Assembly: GCA_949285785.1 (NCBI GenBank)
Contig: CASEAG010000031.1
Coordinates: 1 to 64,000 of the forward strand
DNA length: 64,000 nucleotides
Reading direction: 5' to 3'
DNA from: an uncultured Spirochaetales bacterium
Lineage (GTDB): Bacteria > Spirochaetota > Spirochaetia > Sphaerochaetales > Sphaerochaetaceae
The position numbers and the translations under genes are program-made. The notes under the pieces were generated by a model. The model did not search any database and had not been told where the DNA came from. It saw nothing but the letters and a program-made list of their open reading frames with translations. Positions 43,710-51,696 of the stretch are shown piece after piece; within the stretch, counting starts at the first letter, position 1; the number at the start of each line of letters is the position of its first letter.

Positions 43710-44657
43710 ATGATTTCTAGTTATGAAATAATCGAGAAGTATTCTGTACTGGTGGAGAAGCATTCCATAAAGAATCAGTTAGAAGAATATTCTGATTCGC
43801 TATATACTACGGTATATAATGTATATCGAACATATGATTCAACAGGCTTTCCCGCATTGGATCCATATCTTAAAAAAAAGGATTGTCCAGTAGGGCAATT
43901 GATCACAATAGGTGCACGACCTTCCATTGGTAAGACCGCCTTTGCCGTATCACTGATTCGAAATATGCTTGTGAGAGGTAAGGAAATTCTATTCTTTTCC
44001 CTTGAGATGTCGTCAAAAGATATCATCAATAGATTGGTTTCCAGCATCTCCAAGGTAAGTCTGTACAATATTATCAAAAAAAAATACTGCCCCGATGAAT
44101 TCGATAGAGTCATAACCGCAATAGAGTATCTCTGGACTAAGCACTTATACATTGTTGATATTCCCAATATATCAATTAATGCATTGTGGGATATCGCAGT
44201 GGCAGATAAAACAAGAAATTGTGTTGGTTCAGATTGCATACTGATTGATCATTTTGGGCTAATCGGAGATGAGGTGTCTTCATCGGATAAATACGAAAGC
44301 TTCTCTAGAGAACTACAATCCATTGCACAAGTGATGAATAAACCTGTCATTACAATGTTCCAACTTCCACGTGTTAATAATCAAAGAGAGCCTTCTTTGA
44401 TAGACATGCCCTGCGCTATGAATTCACTTGTTGATGATAGTGATATTGTTCTCTTCCTCCACAGAAATAGATCTCAAATTGAAGCTGAGCAATGCCCCAT
44501 AGTAGGCGAAGAAGATGTCAAATCACTTCAAGTTGCAAAAGTCATCATTGCAAAGAATAAGAATGGCGATATAGGACATACTTTTCTTGGATTCGATGGT
44601 AGCACGGCTTCATTTGAGAATATTGAACACCCGTTCCGATGGTTTCTGCAGCTATAG
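43710..44657 (+). CDS. Free-standing DnaB-type RecA-fold ATPase
   Basis: The 315-residue protein matches the C-terminal motor of replicative helicase DnaB: DPYLKKKDCPVGQLITIGARPSIGKTAFAVSL (Walker A ARPSIGKTAF, about 77-86), FFSLEMSSKDIINRL (about 103-117), Walker B CILIDHFGLI (about 175-184), and the QLPRVNNQREP region. The DnaB N-terminal domain is missing; only about 50 residues precede the motor. In the Walker B area HFGL replaces the usual YLQL. It is the most AT-rich gene in the window. It may be a helicase-like effector or a mimic of the replicative helicase. AGGAG is 11 bases upstream. Confidence 0.85.
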   Translation: MISSYEIIEKYSVLVEKHSIKNQLEEYSDSLYTTVYNVYRTYDSTGFPALDPYLKKKDCPVGQLITIGARPSIGKTAFAVSLIRNMLVRGKEILFFSLEMSSKDIINRLVSSISKVSLYNIIKKKYCPDEFDRVITAIEYLWTKHLYIVDIPNISINALWDIAVADKTRNCVGSDCILIDHFGLIGDEVSSSDKYESFSRELQSIAQVMNKPVITMFQLPRVNNQREPSLIDMPCAMNSLVDDSDIVLFLHRNRSQIEAEQCPIVGEEDVKSLQVAKVIIAKNKNGDIGHTFLGFDGSTASFENIEHPFRWFLQL

Positions 44658-44775
44658 TGAGGTCTACCCGGCTGACAGTGGGTTCTGCTTCCGGCGTCGA
44701 GTTGCCACTGTCGCAGGAGAACAGCAGAACCATTGCGGCAAGCACACATATTGAGACAAGAGCTGGATGTCTCAT
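44545..44775 (-). pseudogene. Truncated lipoprotein gene at the island edge
   Basis: The frame starts with a real-looking gene start: GGAGG 8 bases before ATG 44775, then MRHPALVSICVLAAMVLLFSC, a classical lipobox, and a Ser/Thr/Pro-rich spacer. After about 48 residues, near 44,635, it runs antisense into the 3' end of the DnaB-like gene and base composition changes at once. The last ~28 residues look like random sequence. Best read as a lipoprotein gene whose 3' part was lost when the island arrived. A genuine 76-residue lipoprotein is less likely. Confidence 0.6.
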
Positions 44776-44811
44776 CGTCTTTACCTCCACTGCAATTCTA
44801 TATCCATGGCA

Positions 44812-44861
44812 AGAGGAGAGGAAGAGCAACACCAGTCTTTCCTTTTGACTGCCTCTCCTCT
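44812..44861 (-). terminator. Terminator of the anion permease gene
   Basis: Perfect 10-bp arms AGAGGAGAGG and CCTCTCCTCT with an inner CAGTC/GACTG stem, starting at the stop codon of the 44860-45966 gene. Confidence 0.65.
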
Positions 44862-45966
44862 ACAGGAAGATGGACAATGCCGCAAGGACGGACAGCAGTG
44901 CGAAGTTCAGCAACGTGAAGGCCATGAGGTAGCGTCCCTTCGCTCCGCCCTTGCGACTGAAGTAGAATTTCAGCGAGATCAGCGAGGCAAGCGATGCCAC
45001 CGGGGTTCCGAGCCCTCCGATGTCGGTACCGACGAGTACCCCCTCGGGCCCTGTTGCGAAGGGGGAGAGCAGAATCGCGGCAGGCACGTTGCTGATGATC
45101 TGGCTGACCAGTGCGGATGCCGCTATCGGGTGCTCCTGCATCGGGCCCGTGAGAACGGCGCTGACTGCTGGTATGCTCTTCATGTTACCGCTGAAGACGA
45201 AGAAGCACACGAATGTCAGCAGGAGGATGTAGTCTATGCTGGCAAGTATCCTCCTGTCGAAGATGACAAGGTAGGCAAGCTCGGCGAAGAAGAGGATTCT
45301 CCAGTCGAGCACCTTGAAGACGGCCAGCAGGGCCAGGAGGAGGAACGTGAGGTAGATGCCTGTTCTTCTGCGGTCGACGGATGTGTCTTCCTCGTGAGCG
45401 TCCTTGTCGAGCGTTCTCTTTTGTGAAAGGAACAGTATGCAGCACAAGGCGACAAGGAGTGCGGATGCGGCGCTGTAAGGCAGGATGGTGCTGAAGAACG
45501 AGCGGGCGTCCATGTCGAAGAACGAGCATATGTATATGTTCTGCGGATTGCCTACAGGTGTCGTCATCGAGCCCAGGTTGGCCGCGATCGTCTCGATGAC
45601 CACCAGGCGGATGATGTAGCCTTCATCCATCTTCTCCCTGTCCATGATCAGCAGAGTGAAGGGCACGAACATCAGCAGGGCCACGTCATTTGTGAAGAAC
45701 ATCGAGGATACGAAGACTATCGCGACGAGGAGGAAGGAGAGTCTTCTCACGTTTCCGCTGCCCCTCTCCAGCCTGTCTCCGACATAGGCGAACATGCCAC
45801 TGGCCTTGAGACCTTCGCTGACGCCCATCAGACAGAAGAGCAGGGCCAGCGTCCTGTAGTCCGGGTAGCCGGCCCATTCGGCCGAAGGCGGGTTGAACAG
45901 TGCCGACACGAGTGCGGCGAGCAGGGCTATGCAGAATACCGTCTCTCTCTTGAGGAATGAAATCAT
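44860..45966 (-). CDS. ArsB/CitM-type (ion transporter superfamily) permease
   Basis: This 368-residue, ten- or eleven-helix membrane protein has the duplicated helix-hairpin motifs of the family: FFTNDVALLMFVPFTLLIM (about 90-108) with GSMTTPVGNPQNIYI, and SNVPAAILLSPFATG with GGLGTPVASLASLISL in the second half. Members move arsenite, citrate or other anions with Na+ or H+. It is shorter than ArsB (~430) and has no arsenic-resistance neighbours, so the substrate is open. Confidence 0.85.
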   Translation of the reverse strand: MISFLKRETVFCIALLAALVSALFNPPSAEWAGYPDYRTLALLFCLMGVSEGLKASGMFAYVGDRLERGSGNVRRLSFLLVAIVFVSSMFFTNDVALLMFVPFTLLIMDREKMDEGYIIRLVVIETIAANLGSMTTPVGNPQNIYICSFFDMDARSFFSTILPYSAASALLVALCCILFLSQKRTLDKDAHEEDTSVDRRRTGIYLTFLLLALLAVFKVLDWRILFFAELAYLVIFDRRILASIDYILLLTFVCFFVFSGNMKSIPAVSAVLTGPMQEHPIAASALVSQIISNVPAAILLSPFATGPEGVLVGTDIGGLGTPVASLASLISLKFYFSRKGGAKGRYLMAFTLLNFALLSVLAALSIFL

Positions 45967-46034
45967 CTTCCAACCATCCGACGTGCCATGTTAGTGAGTT
46001 TGCCCGGCCTTTGCAATCTGCTAATATGGTTGTC

Positions 46035-46694
46035 ATGATCAATGTGGGCAACGACTGGCAGACCCTGTTCGACGAGGAGCAGGTCAAGCCTTACTATCTG
46101 GAGCTGAGGGCGTTCCTGAAGAGCGAATACAGGACGCATGCCGTCTATCCTCCGATGGACGAGATCTTCAACGCGTTCCGCCTGACGCCGTTCGGCCAGG
46201 TCAAGGTCGTCATCGTGGGGCAGGATCCGTACCATGAGCCCGGCCAGGCCATGGGCCTATCGTTCTCGGTGAGGGAGGGGACGGACGAGCCGCCATCGCT
46301 CCAGAACATCCACAAGGAGATCGTCGATGAAGGTGTGGAGCAGGGACCATGGTCGTGTGATCTGACGCGCTGGGCCAGACAGGGTGTGCTGCTTCTCAAC
46401 AGCACTCTCACCGTACAGGCCCACAGGGCTGCAAGCCATGCCGGGCACGGATGGGAGCGCTTCACCAACAACTGCATCGTGCATCTGGGCAGGGATCCGA
46501 GGCCCAAGGTGTTCATGCTGTGGGGCAGTCATGCCCGCAGCAAGAAATCCCTGATCGAGAACAGTGCGCATCTGATACTCGAATCCGCACACCCCAGTCC
46601 GCTGAGCGCGTACAGGGGCTTCTTCGGCAACGGGCACTTCCGCTCCTGCAACGAGTTCCTGAAGTACACCGGTCAGCAGCCCATAGTCTGGTGA
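46035..46694 (+). CDS. ung: Uracil-DNA glycosylase, family 1
   Basis: The 219-residue protein has the UNG motif A GQDPYHEPGQAMGLSFSV (about 60-77; catalytic Asp in GQDPYH), LLNSTLTVQ (about 120) and motif B HPSPLSAYRGFFG (about 182-194). It removes uracil from DNA. ATG 46035 begins the family-like N-terminus. TAATAT at 46022-46027, 16 bases after TTGCCC, puts the likely transcription start at or next to this ATG, so the message may be leaderless; ATG 46026 is inside the -10 element. Convergent with the ABC operon. Confidence 0.94.
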   Translation: MINVGNDWQTLFDEEQVKPYYLELRAFLKSEYRTHAVYPPMDEIFNAFRLTPFGQVKVVIVGQDPYHEPGQAMGLSFSVREGTDEPPSLQNIHKEIVDEGVEQGPWSCDLTRWARQGVLLLNSTLTVQAHRAASHAGHGWERFTNNCIVHLGRDPRPKVFMLWGSHARSKKSLIENSAHLILESAHPSPLSAYRGFFGNGHFRSCNEFLKYTGQQPIVW

Positions 46695-46702
46695 GAAAGA
46701 GA

Positions 46703-46723
46703 AGAGGACCACTGCGGTCCTCT
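46703..46723. terminator. Bidirectional terminator between ung and the amino-acid ABC operon
   Basis: AGAGGACC-actgc-GGTCCTCT, perfect 8-bp arms. The minus side continues TCTCTTTCTC. Confidence 0.75.
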
Positions 46724-46738
46724 CCTGCGACATGACTC

Positions 46739-47476
46739 TCAGTCCCCTGTGAACCTGGACAGGAAGTCCTTCGTCCTCTCGCTTTGCGGGTTCTGGAATA
46801 TCTGCTGGGGAGATCCCTCCTCCTCGATTCTTCCATCCGCCATGAAGACCACACGTGTCGATATGTCCCTTGCGAAGGCCATCTCGTGGGTGACGACCAG
46901 CATCGTCATCCCGCTTCCCGCAAGGTCCTTCATTACATCAAGAACTTCGCCGACCATCTCCGGATCGAGCGCGCTGGTCGGCTCGTCGAACAGCAGGATC
47001 TCAGGATCCATGGCAAGCGCCCTGGCGATGGCGACACGCTGCTTCTGTCCACCCGACAGCTGCCGCGGCTTGGCGTTGATGTACAGGTCCATGCCGACCT
47101 TCTTCAGGTATTCCATGGCCTTTGCGCGGGCCTCGTCCTTCCTGCGCTTGAGCACATGGACCTGGCCGATCGTGCAGTTCTCAAGAACGGTGTAGTTGTT
47201 GAAGAGGTTGAACGACTGGAAGACCATGCCCACCTTTGTGCGGTACTGGTCTTCGTCCACCAGGCCGTCCAGGACGTTCTTGCCCCGGTAGAGTATTCTG
47301 CCACCCGTCGCGTCCTCGAGCATGTTGATGCATCTGAGCAGTGTCGACTTGCCGCTTCCGGACGATCCGATGATGCTTATGACATCCCCCTTTGCAACGG
47401 AGAAGTCTATGTCACGCAGCACCTCGTTGGTACCGAACGTCTTCACCAGATGTTCCACTTTGAGTATCTCTTCCAT
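46739..47476 (-). CDS. Amino-acid ABC transporter ATP-binding protein
   Basis: The 245-residue ATPase of the GlnQ/HisP group: Walker [17 protein letters not shown] (about 35-50), Q-loop [10 protein letters not shown], signature [16 protein letters not shown] (about 142-157), Walker [15 protein letters not shown], and switch THEMAFARD. It powers polar amino-acid uptake with the next two genes. Its ATG shares a base with the permease stop (TGATG), so start 47476 is preferred over the longer frame. Confidence 0.94.
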   Translation of the reverse strand: MEEILKVEHLVKTFGTNEVLRDIDFSVAKGDVISIIGSSGSGKSTLLRCINMLEDATGGRILYRGKNVLDGLVDEDQYRTKVGMVFQSFNLFNNYTVLENCTIGQVHVLKRRKDEARAKAMEYLKKVGMDLYINAKPRQLSGGQKQRVAIARALAMDPEILLFDEPTSALDPEMVGEVLDVMKDLAGSGMTMLVVTHEMAFARDISTRVVFMADGRIEEEGSPQQIFQNPQSERTKDFLSRFTGD

Positions 47477-48276
47477 CAGTAAGTACCTCCGGTCTTCTCG
47501 TTGTAGCGGGTCAGACCGCTGGTGAAGGCGAGGGTGTCGCCAGTGGCTAGGTCGAAGTTCGCCGGGCCGTCCATCCTGTTCTCGATCCAGCGCAGGATGC
47601 GCGAGCAGGTGAATGTCAGGATGAAGTAGATGATCATCGTCACCGTCGCGGCCTCGAAGTAGGTGTACAGTGCACCGGATATGCTGCGGAAGGTGAAGAA
47701 CAGCTCGACCGTGCCGATGATGGACAGTACGCAGGTGTCCTTGATGTTGATGATCAGGTTGTTGCCGATCTGGGGCATTATGTTCCTCAGCGACTGCGGC
47801 AGGATGACGAGCATCATCGTCTGCAGATGCGACATTCCGATCGCCCTGGCACCCTCCCTCTGACCGGGGTCGATGGACAGGATGCCGCCGCGGACGGTCT
47901 CTGCCATGTAGGCTCCGGTGTTGACGGAGACGATGATGATGGCTGCGCTCCACATGCCCAGGTTGATTCCGAACACCTGTGCCGTACCGTAGTAGATGAA
48001 CGCGGCCTGGAGCATCATTGGAGTGCCTCTGAAGATCTCGACGTATGCAGTGAGGATCAGCTTGATGATCCTGAGCAGGCCTCTTGTGAACATGCTGGAG
48101 TTCTTGTGCGGCTCGGCCGTCTGCACCAGGCCGACGGCGAAGCCGATCACGCATCCGAGGAACGTGCAGATGATGGCGATCGCCATCGTCGTTCCGGCGC
48201 CCTCGAGAAGAGAGACGCCGTAACGCTGGACGATGTACGCCATCCTCTGGAAGAAGTTCATTTCCGAGATGGTCAT
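47476..48276 (-). CDS. Amino-acid ABC transporter permease
   Basis: This 266-residue HisM/GlnP-type permease has about five helices: [20 protein letters not shown] at the N-terminus, [18 protein letters not shown] (about 98-115) and the EAA loop [30 protein letters not shown] ([17 protein letters not shown], about 153-169), where the coupling helix meets the ATPase. A single permease suggests a homodimer. The gene starts 8 bases after the binding-protein stop. Confidence 0.93.
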   Translation of the reverse strand: MTISEMNFFQRMAYIVQRYGVSLLEGAGTTMAIAIICTFLGCVIGFAVGLVQTAEPHKNSSMFTRGLLRIIKLILTAYVEIFRGTPMMLQAAFIYYGTAQVFGINLGMWSAAIIIVSVNTGAYMAETVRGGILSIDPGQREGARAIGMSHLQTMMLVILPQSLRNIMPQIGNNLIINIKDTCVLSIIGTVELFFTFRSISGALYTYFEAATVTMIIYFILTFTCSRILRWIENRMDGPANFDLATGDTLAFTSGLTRYNEKTGGTY

Positions 48277-48283
48277 CTTCGTG

Positions 48284-49144
48284 TCACTGTGCCAGAGGCT
48301 GGACCGAGATAGCCTCGTCCATCATGGCGTTGAAGTCGTCGACGGTGAGTGTCGCGAGGACGCCGTTGATGGCCTCCCTGAGCTCGCCGTTGTTCTTGTT
48401 GACGGAGATGCCGATATTGATCTCCTCCTGGCTGACCTGGAAATCGTCGTCGCTGCCTGAGAAGTCGAGAAGCCTCATGTCGGGGTAGGCGACGAGTGCA
48501 GCCTGGCCGGTCGGCATGTCGGTGCACACCAGGTCGACTCTTCCGCTCTCGAGGGCGACCAGCATGGCCGGTGCACTGTCCTGTGCGGGAAGGATGTCGG
48601 CATCGGGGATCTGCGGCAGACACACGTCATACCAGACTGTGTTCATCTGGCTGGTGCAGGATGCTCCCGCCAGGTCGCTGACACCCTGTGCATTCTCGTA
48701 TTCGCTGCCTTCCTTCACGAGGCAGATGATCGATGCGTAGTAGTAGGGATCCGTGAAGTCGACCATCTGGAGCCTCTCGCTGGTGATGGACTGACCTGCG
48801 ATGACGCAGTCCACGGTTCCGGAAAGCACTGCCGGCACGAGGGAATCCCAGTCGAGCTTGACGATCTCGAGGTCGTAGCCGAGCTCCTCGGCGATCAGCT
48901 TGGCCATCATGACATCGTAGCCGTATGCGTAGTCGCCTGAACCGGATATCTGGACGGCTCCGTTTGCATCGGTGGTCTGTGTCCAGTTGTATGGTGCATA
49001 GCCGCACTCCATCGCGACGCGGAGCACGGGGCGTCCGGATGCGCTTGTCGTATCGGAGCTCTCGGACGATCCGCCTGCAAAGAGCATTGAAGCCGCAGCA
49101 AGTGCGACGAGTGCGATGGTGATGATTCTCCTGTGGTTTCTCAT
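48284..49144 (-). CDS. Amino-acid ABC transporter substrate-binding protein
   Basis: The 286-residue family 3 solute-binding protein has GYAPYNW near the mature N-terminus, GYDVMMAKLIAEELGYDLEIV (YDVMMAKLIAEELGYD, about 73-88), CVIAGQSITSERLQMVDFTDPYY (SITSERLQMVDFTDPYY, about 118-134) and a C-terminal lobe ending AMMDEAISVQ. The signal peptide ends MLFAGGSSESS with no lipobox Cys, so it is probably released into the periplasm by signal peptidase I. First gene of the operon; AAGGAGG lies upstream, with a strong promoter at 49180-49208. Confidence 0.93.
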   Translation of the reverse strand: MRNHRRIITIALVALAAASMLFAGGSSESSDTTSASGRPVLRVAMECGYAPYNWTQTTDANGAVQISGSGDYAYGYDVMMAKLIAEELGYDLEIVKLDWDSLVPAVLSGTVDCVIAGQSITSERLQMVDFTDPYYYASIICLVKEGSEYENAQGVSDLAGASCTSQMNTVWYDVCLPQIPDADILPAQDSAPAMLVALESGRVDLVCTDMPTGQAALVAYPDMRLLDFSGSDDDFQVSQEEINIGISVNKNNGELREAINGVLATLTVDDFNAMMDEAISVQPLAQ

Positions 49145-49179
49145 AATCCTCTCCCTCCTTAGGCTGGGGTTATGGCACG

Positions 49180-49208
49180 ATATTACAGATTGGTCAGAAT
49201 AGTGTCAA
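49180..49208 (-). promoter_or_regulatory. Near-consensus promoter of the amino-acid ABC operon
   Basis: Minus strand: TTGACA, 17-base spacer, TAATAT. The likely start is about 30 bases before the binding-protein ATG. Confidence 0.85.
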
Positions 49209-49230
49209 GATGTTATTGTAAAAACTTATT

Positions 49231-49246
49231 TGTTATTATAATAACA
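49231..49246. promoter_or_regulatory. Perfect 16-bp palindrome upstream of the ABC operon promoter
   Basis: TGTTATTATAATAACA is its own reverse complement. It lies 22 bases upstream of the -35, and a second half-site TGTTATTGTA lies at 49211-49220, nearer the promoter. This looks like an operator for an unidentified regulator. Confidence 0.6.
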
Positions 49247-49292
49247 CAAATTGAAATCGCTTCCCTTTAAACGGGCACTCCAGACAATCCGC

Positions 49293-50240
49293 CTACTCCT
49301 GTCTTGTGGCGGGAGCCCTGTTGACTATGTAGATCCCCAATGATACCAGAAGGAGAGCGATCATCTTGTTTATCTGGAGGGCCTCTGCGACCTCTCCGAG
49401 GAAGATTGCCGAGAGAATGGTTCCCCATAGCGGGGTGAGGAAGTTGAAGATCGCGACACGGCTCACCGGGTTGTATTTGAGCAACGTGCCCCATAGCGTG
49501 TAGGCGACAGCCGATATCAGAGCCATGTACACCAGCAGGACATAGCCGACCAGACCTGCGTCCATCTGCATTCTTCCGCCTGCGGCGAAGCCGACGATGG
49601 CCATCACCAGACCGCCCAACATGAACTGGTAACCGCTGAGCATTGTCACCGAATACCTGCGTGAATACCGTTTGACCATGATGCCGCTCAGTGAATAGCT
49701 GATCTGCGACAGCAGGATGAATCCCTCACCAAGCAGGGAGAAATGGAAGCCTGTAGCCCCGGTGAACGAGATGTTCATTATTATGATGCCGGCGAAGCCC
49801 AGAACGACGCCGACGATCTTGTTGACGCTCAGGCTCTCCATCCTCAGCACGAAACAGGCCAGAATGATCGAGATGAAGCCTCCTGAACCGGAGAGGATCG
49901 TGCCGGTGACTCCGCTGGTATGGGCAAGTCCGACATAGAAGAAGAAATACTGTATTATCGTCTGGGCCAGCGACAGCTTGACTATGGATGGCACGCTTCC
50001 GGCTTCGGGAAGCACGATCCTCTTCTGTCTGAAAGACTCGAATGCAATCACCAGGACTCCAGCCAGGAAGAATCTGATTCCGGCGAACAGAATGATCGAC
50101 CATGTGTCGTCACCCTGGATGGCGAACATCTCGTATCCGGTCTTGATCGAAGGTGTTGCGCTGCCCCATAGGAAACAGCACACCATCGCCAGCAGCAGAA
50201 TCACGCCGGTCCTGTTGATGGCCTTGACTTCTTCACTCAT
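49293..50240 (-). CDS. EamA/DMT family transporter
   Basis: The 315-residue protein has about ten transmembrane helices in two EamA repeats. The first begins GVILLLAMVCCFLWGSATPSIK and has YFFFYVGLAHTSGVTGTIL (about 97-115). The second has SYSLSGIMVKRYSRRY and TLWGTLLKYNPVSRVAIFNFLTPLWGTILSAIFLGE (split: YNPVSRVAIFNFLTPLWGTI, LSAIFLGE). These export or exchange small metabolites; the substrate is unknown. GGAGG precedes ATG 50240. Confidence 0.9.
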   Translation of the reverse strand: MSEEVKAINRTGVILLLAMVCCFLWGSATPSIKTGYEMFAIQGDDTWSIILFAGIRFFLAGVLVIAFESFRQKRIVLPEAGSVPSIVKLSLAQTIIQYFFFYVGLAHTSGVTGTILSGSGGFISIILACFVLRMESLSVNKIVGVVLGFAGIIIMNISFTGATGFHFSLLGEGFILLSQISYSLSGIMVKRYSRRYSVTMLSGYQFMLGGLVMAIVGFAAGGRMQMDAGLVGYVLLVYMALISAVAYTLWGTLLKYNPVSRVAIFNFLTPLWGTILSAIFLGEVAEALQINKMIALLLVSLGIYIVNRAPATRQE

Positions 50241-50304
50241 GTGGATGCCTCCAAGACAGGGATGAAGTCTAGCCTCAAAGGTGGAAAGAGGCAACATGCG
50301 CCTG

Positions 50305-51021
50305 TCAGGCCTGCCAGTACTCCAGACTGTCCATGTCCATCAGCGTCAGAGGCCCTCCATCTCCGCAGCCCGTGTCAAGGGCGACGAGATGGTAGTGCGG
50401 GCAGATGAATGGAAGACCGTCATCCGTAGGCGTGTGGCCGACGAAAATCGCTTTGTCCGTATCGAACGGGGCAAGCGGAGGATTTGCCGAGCCGCGCGAG
50501 AAGGCGAGGGCGGAGGTGTAGTAGAGCCTGTCCCATGTCAGATCCCTGCCTCTGTCCCGAGTGCTGTCATGAGGCCTTGCCGCCTTCTGGCAGGACAACA
50601 GGTCATCAAGCGACGATCCTGAAGGTATGCCTCCATGGACCATTATGTACGTGTCGGAGACGATTGCAGTCGGCCATGAGCACAGCCAGTCGGCGACATC
50701 AGCCTTCCTGGTTCCGCCCAGAGCCCTGAACTGCCGGTACGTCACATCGCCTCCACAGCGTTCCACCCAGTGTCTGCTCTCCGTTCCGCCATACAGATAG
50801 TCCATCAGGAACATGTCATGGTTGCCGGCGACGGCGACAAGACCATCGATCGACATCAGGAATTCGATGACCGCCAGGTTCGCATGGCCCCGGTCGCAGA
50901 AGTCTCCAAGAGCATGAAGAGTGTCGCGTCCGGGGGCGAACGATGCCTTGGCCAGCACATCCTCAAGCTGCTGCAGGCAGCCGTGGATGTCGCCGACGGC
51001 GAGTCTGCGTCCACCTGCCAT
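50305..51021 (-). CDS. Serine/threonine-type metallophosphatase
   Basis: The 238-residue protein has PPP/ApaH-like motifs GDIHGC (about 9-14), GDFCDRGHAN (about 38-47), AGNHDMFLMDYL (about 63-74), VHGGIPSG (about 130) and VGHTPTDDGLP (about 194). This predicts a two-metal protein phosphatase or diadenosine tetraphosphatase-like enzyme in the cytoplasm. Four bases downstream of the NarL-type regulator, so it is likely the third gene of the kinase-regulator operon. Confidence 0.9.
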   Translation of the reverse strand: MAGGRRLAVGDIHGCLQQLEDVLAKASFAPGRDTLHALGDFCDRGHANLAVIEFLMSIDGLVAVAGNHDMFLMDYLYGGTESRHWVERCGGDVTYRQFRALGGTRKADVADWLCSWPTAIVSDTYIMVHGGIPSGSSLDDLLSCQKAARPHDSTRDRGRDLTWDRLYYTSALAFSRGSANPPLAPFDTDKAIFVGHTPTDDGLPFICPHYHLVALDTGCGDGGPLTLMDMDSLEYWQA

Positions 51022-51024
51022 CGG

Positions 51025-51696
51025 TCAGCTCCTGAACAGATGCTCGACCTTGAGCTGCCTTACGAGGGCGACGATCTCGCTGGTGCGCGAGAGGCCGAGT
51101 TTCTGAAGCAGCGTCCTTATCTGGGACTTCACCGTCACAGGCTCGACGCAGCGGCGCTGGGCGATCTGGCGAACCTTCAGGCCCTCCAGGAAGCATGCGA
51201 CAAGCTCCCTCTCTGTGCCGGTGAGGCTGCTGAGATGATGGATGAAGTACAGAAGGCTCTCCTCGCTGGCCCTGAGCCGGCGGTATTCGTCCATGACCAG
51301 ACGCTGTACGCGAGCATCGAGGTTCGCCTGACCGTCCAGGACCGCGGCCAGACGGTCCTCAAGAGTGGACCAGGGGGAATCCTTGACGATGAAATCCTTT
51401 GCCCCGCTTGCCATCGCCGTGACGATAGTGCTCTCCTCGTCATGGCTCGTCAGATAGACGATCTCCGCATCGGGGTGTCGGGACAGGATGCTGCGTGCCG
51501 CCTGTATGCCAGCATCAGGGCTCTCCATCTCTATGTCCATGAGGACGATGTCGACAGGAGTCCTGTCGAACGCCTCGACCGCCTCCTTTCCGGTGGCGAC
51601 ACACGAGACGACCTCGAAGCGTCCTGTCCGTCTGAACAGATCTTCTAGCTCCTGCCTGATGGTCTGGTTGTCCTCTGCTATCATCAAAGTGTTCAT
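51025..51696 (-). CDS. NarL/FixJ-family response regulator
   Basis: The 223-residue protein has an intact receiver: acidic AEDN, phospho-acceptor Asp in IVLMDIEM (about 54), Thr in VYLTSHDE and Lys in FIVKDSP. A LuxR-type helix-turn-helix follows (GLKVRQIAQRRCVEPVTVKSQIRTLLQKLGL; HTH core IAQRRCVEPVTVKSQI, about 180-195). The ATG shares a base with the upstream kinase stop, so the two form a cognate pair. Confidence 0.93.
   Translation of the reverse strand: MNTLMIAEDNQTIRQELEDLFRRTGRFEVVSCVATGKEAVEAFDRTPVDIVLMDIEMESPDAGIQAARSILSRHPDAEIVYLTSHDEESTIVTAMASGAKDFIVKDSPWSTLEDRLAAVLDGQANLDARVQRLVMDEYRRLRASEESLLYFIHHLSSLTGTERELVACFLEGLKVRQIAQRRCVEPVTVKSQIRTLLQKLGLSRTSEIVALVRQLKVEHLFRS

Larger units (their letters stand above)
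35510..44655. other. Low-G+C accessory island
   Basis: From about 35,510 to 44,655 the base and codon use differ visibly from both flanks (many AT-ending codons; the DnaB-like gene is the most AT-rich). It holds nine intact genes: PHP-DnaE-like, three unrecognised proteins, WYL regulator, ankyrin, Nudix, GIY-YIG and DnaB-like ATPase. A shared 19-bp palindrome occurs at 37905, 43642 and, degenerate, 42689. No integrase, transposase, tRNA end or obvious flanking direct repeat was seen. The right edge abuts a truncated lipoprotein gene. Confidence 0.7.

Noticed and set aside
35510-44655. Known SOS control (LexA box) for the island palindrome
   Set aside because: TGACAG-N3-CTGTCA does not match the CTGT-N8-ACAG or CGAAC-N4-GTTCG forms, and no lexA is nearby.
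43710-44657. The island as a prophage because of the DnaB-like gene
   Set aside because: No integrase, terminase, capsid, tail, lysis or phage repressor gene is present in the island.
46739-48154. A 471-residue frame that extends the amino-acid ABC ATPase N-terminally
   Set aside because: The extra ~226 residues are an out-of-frame reading of the permease gene; the ATPase starts at 47476 with a TGATG overlap.
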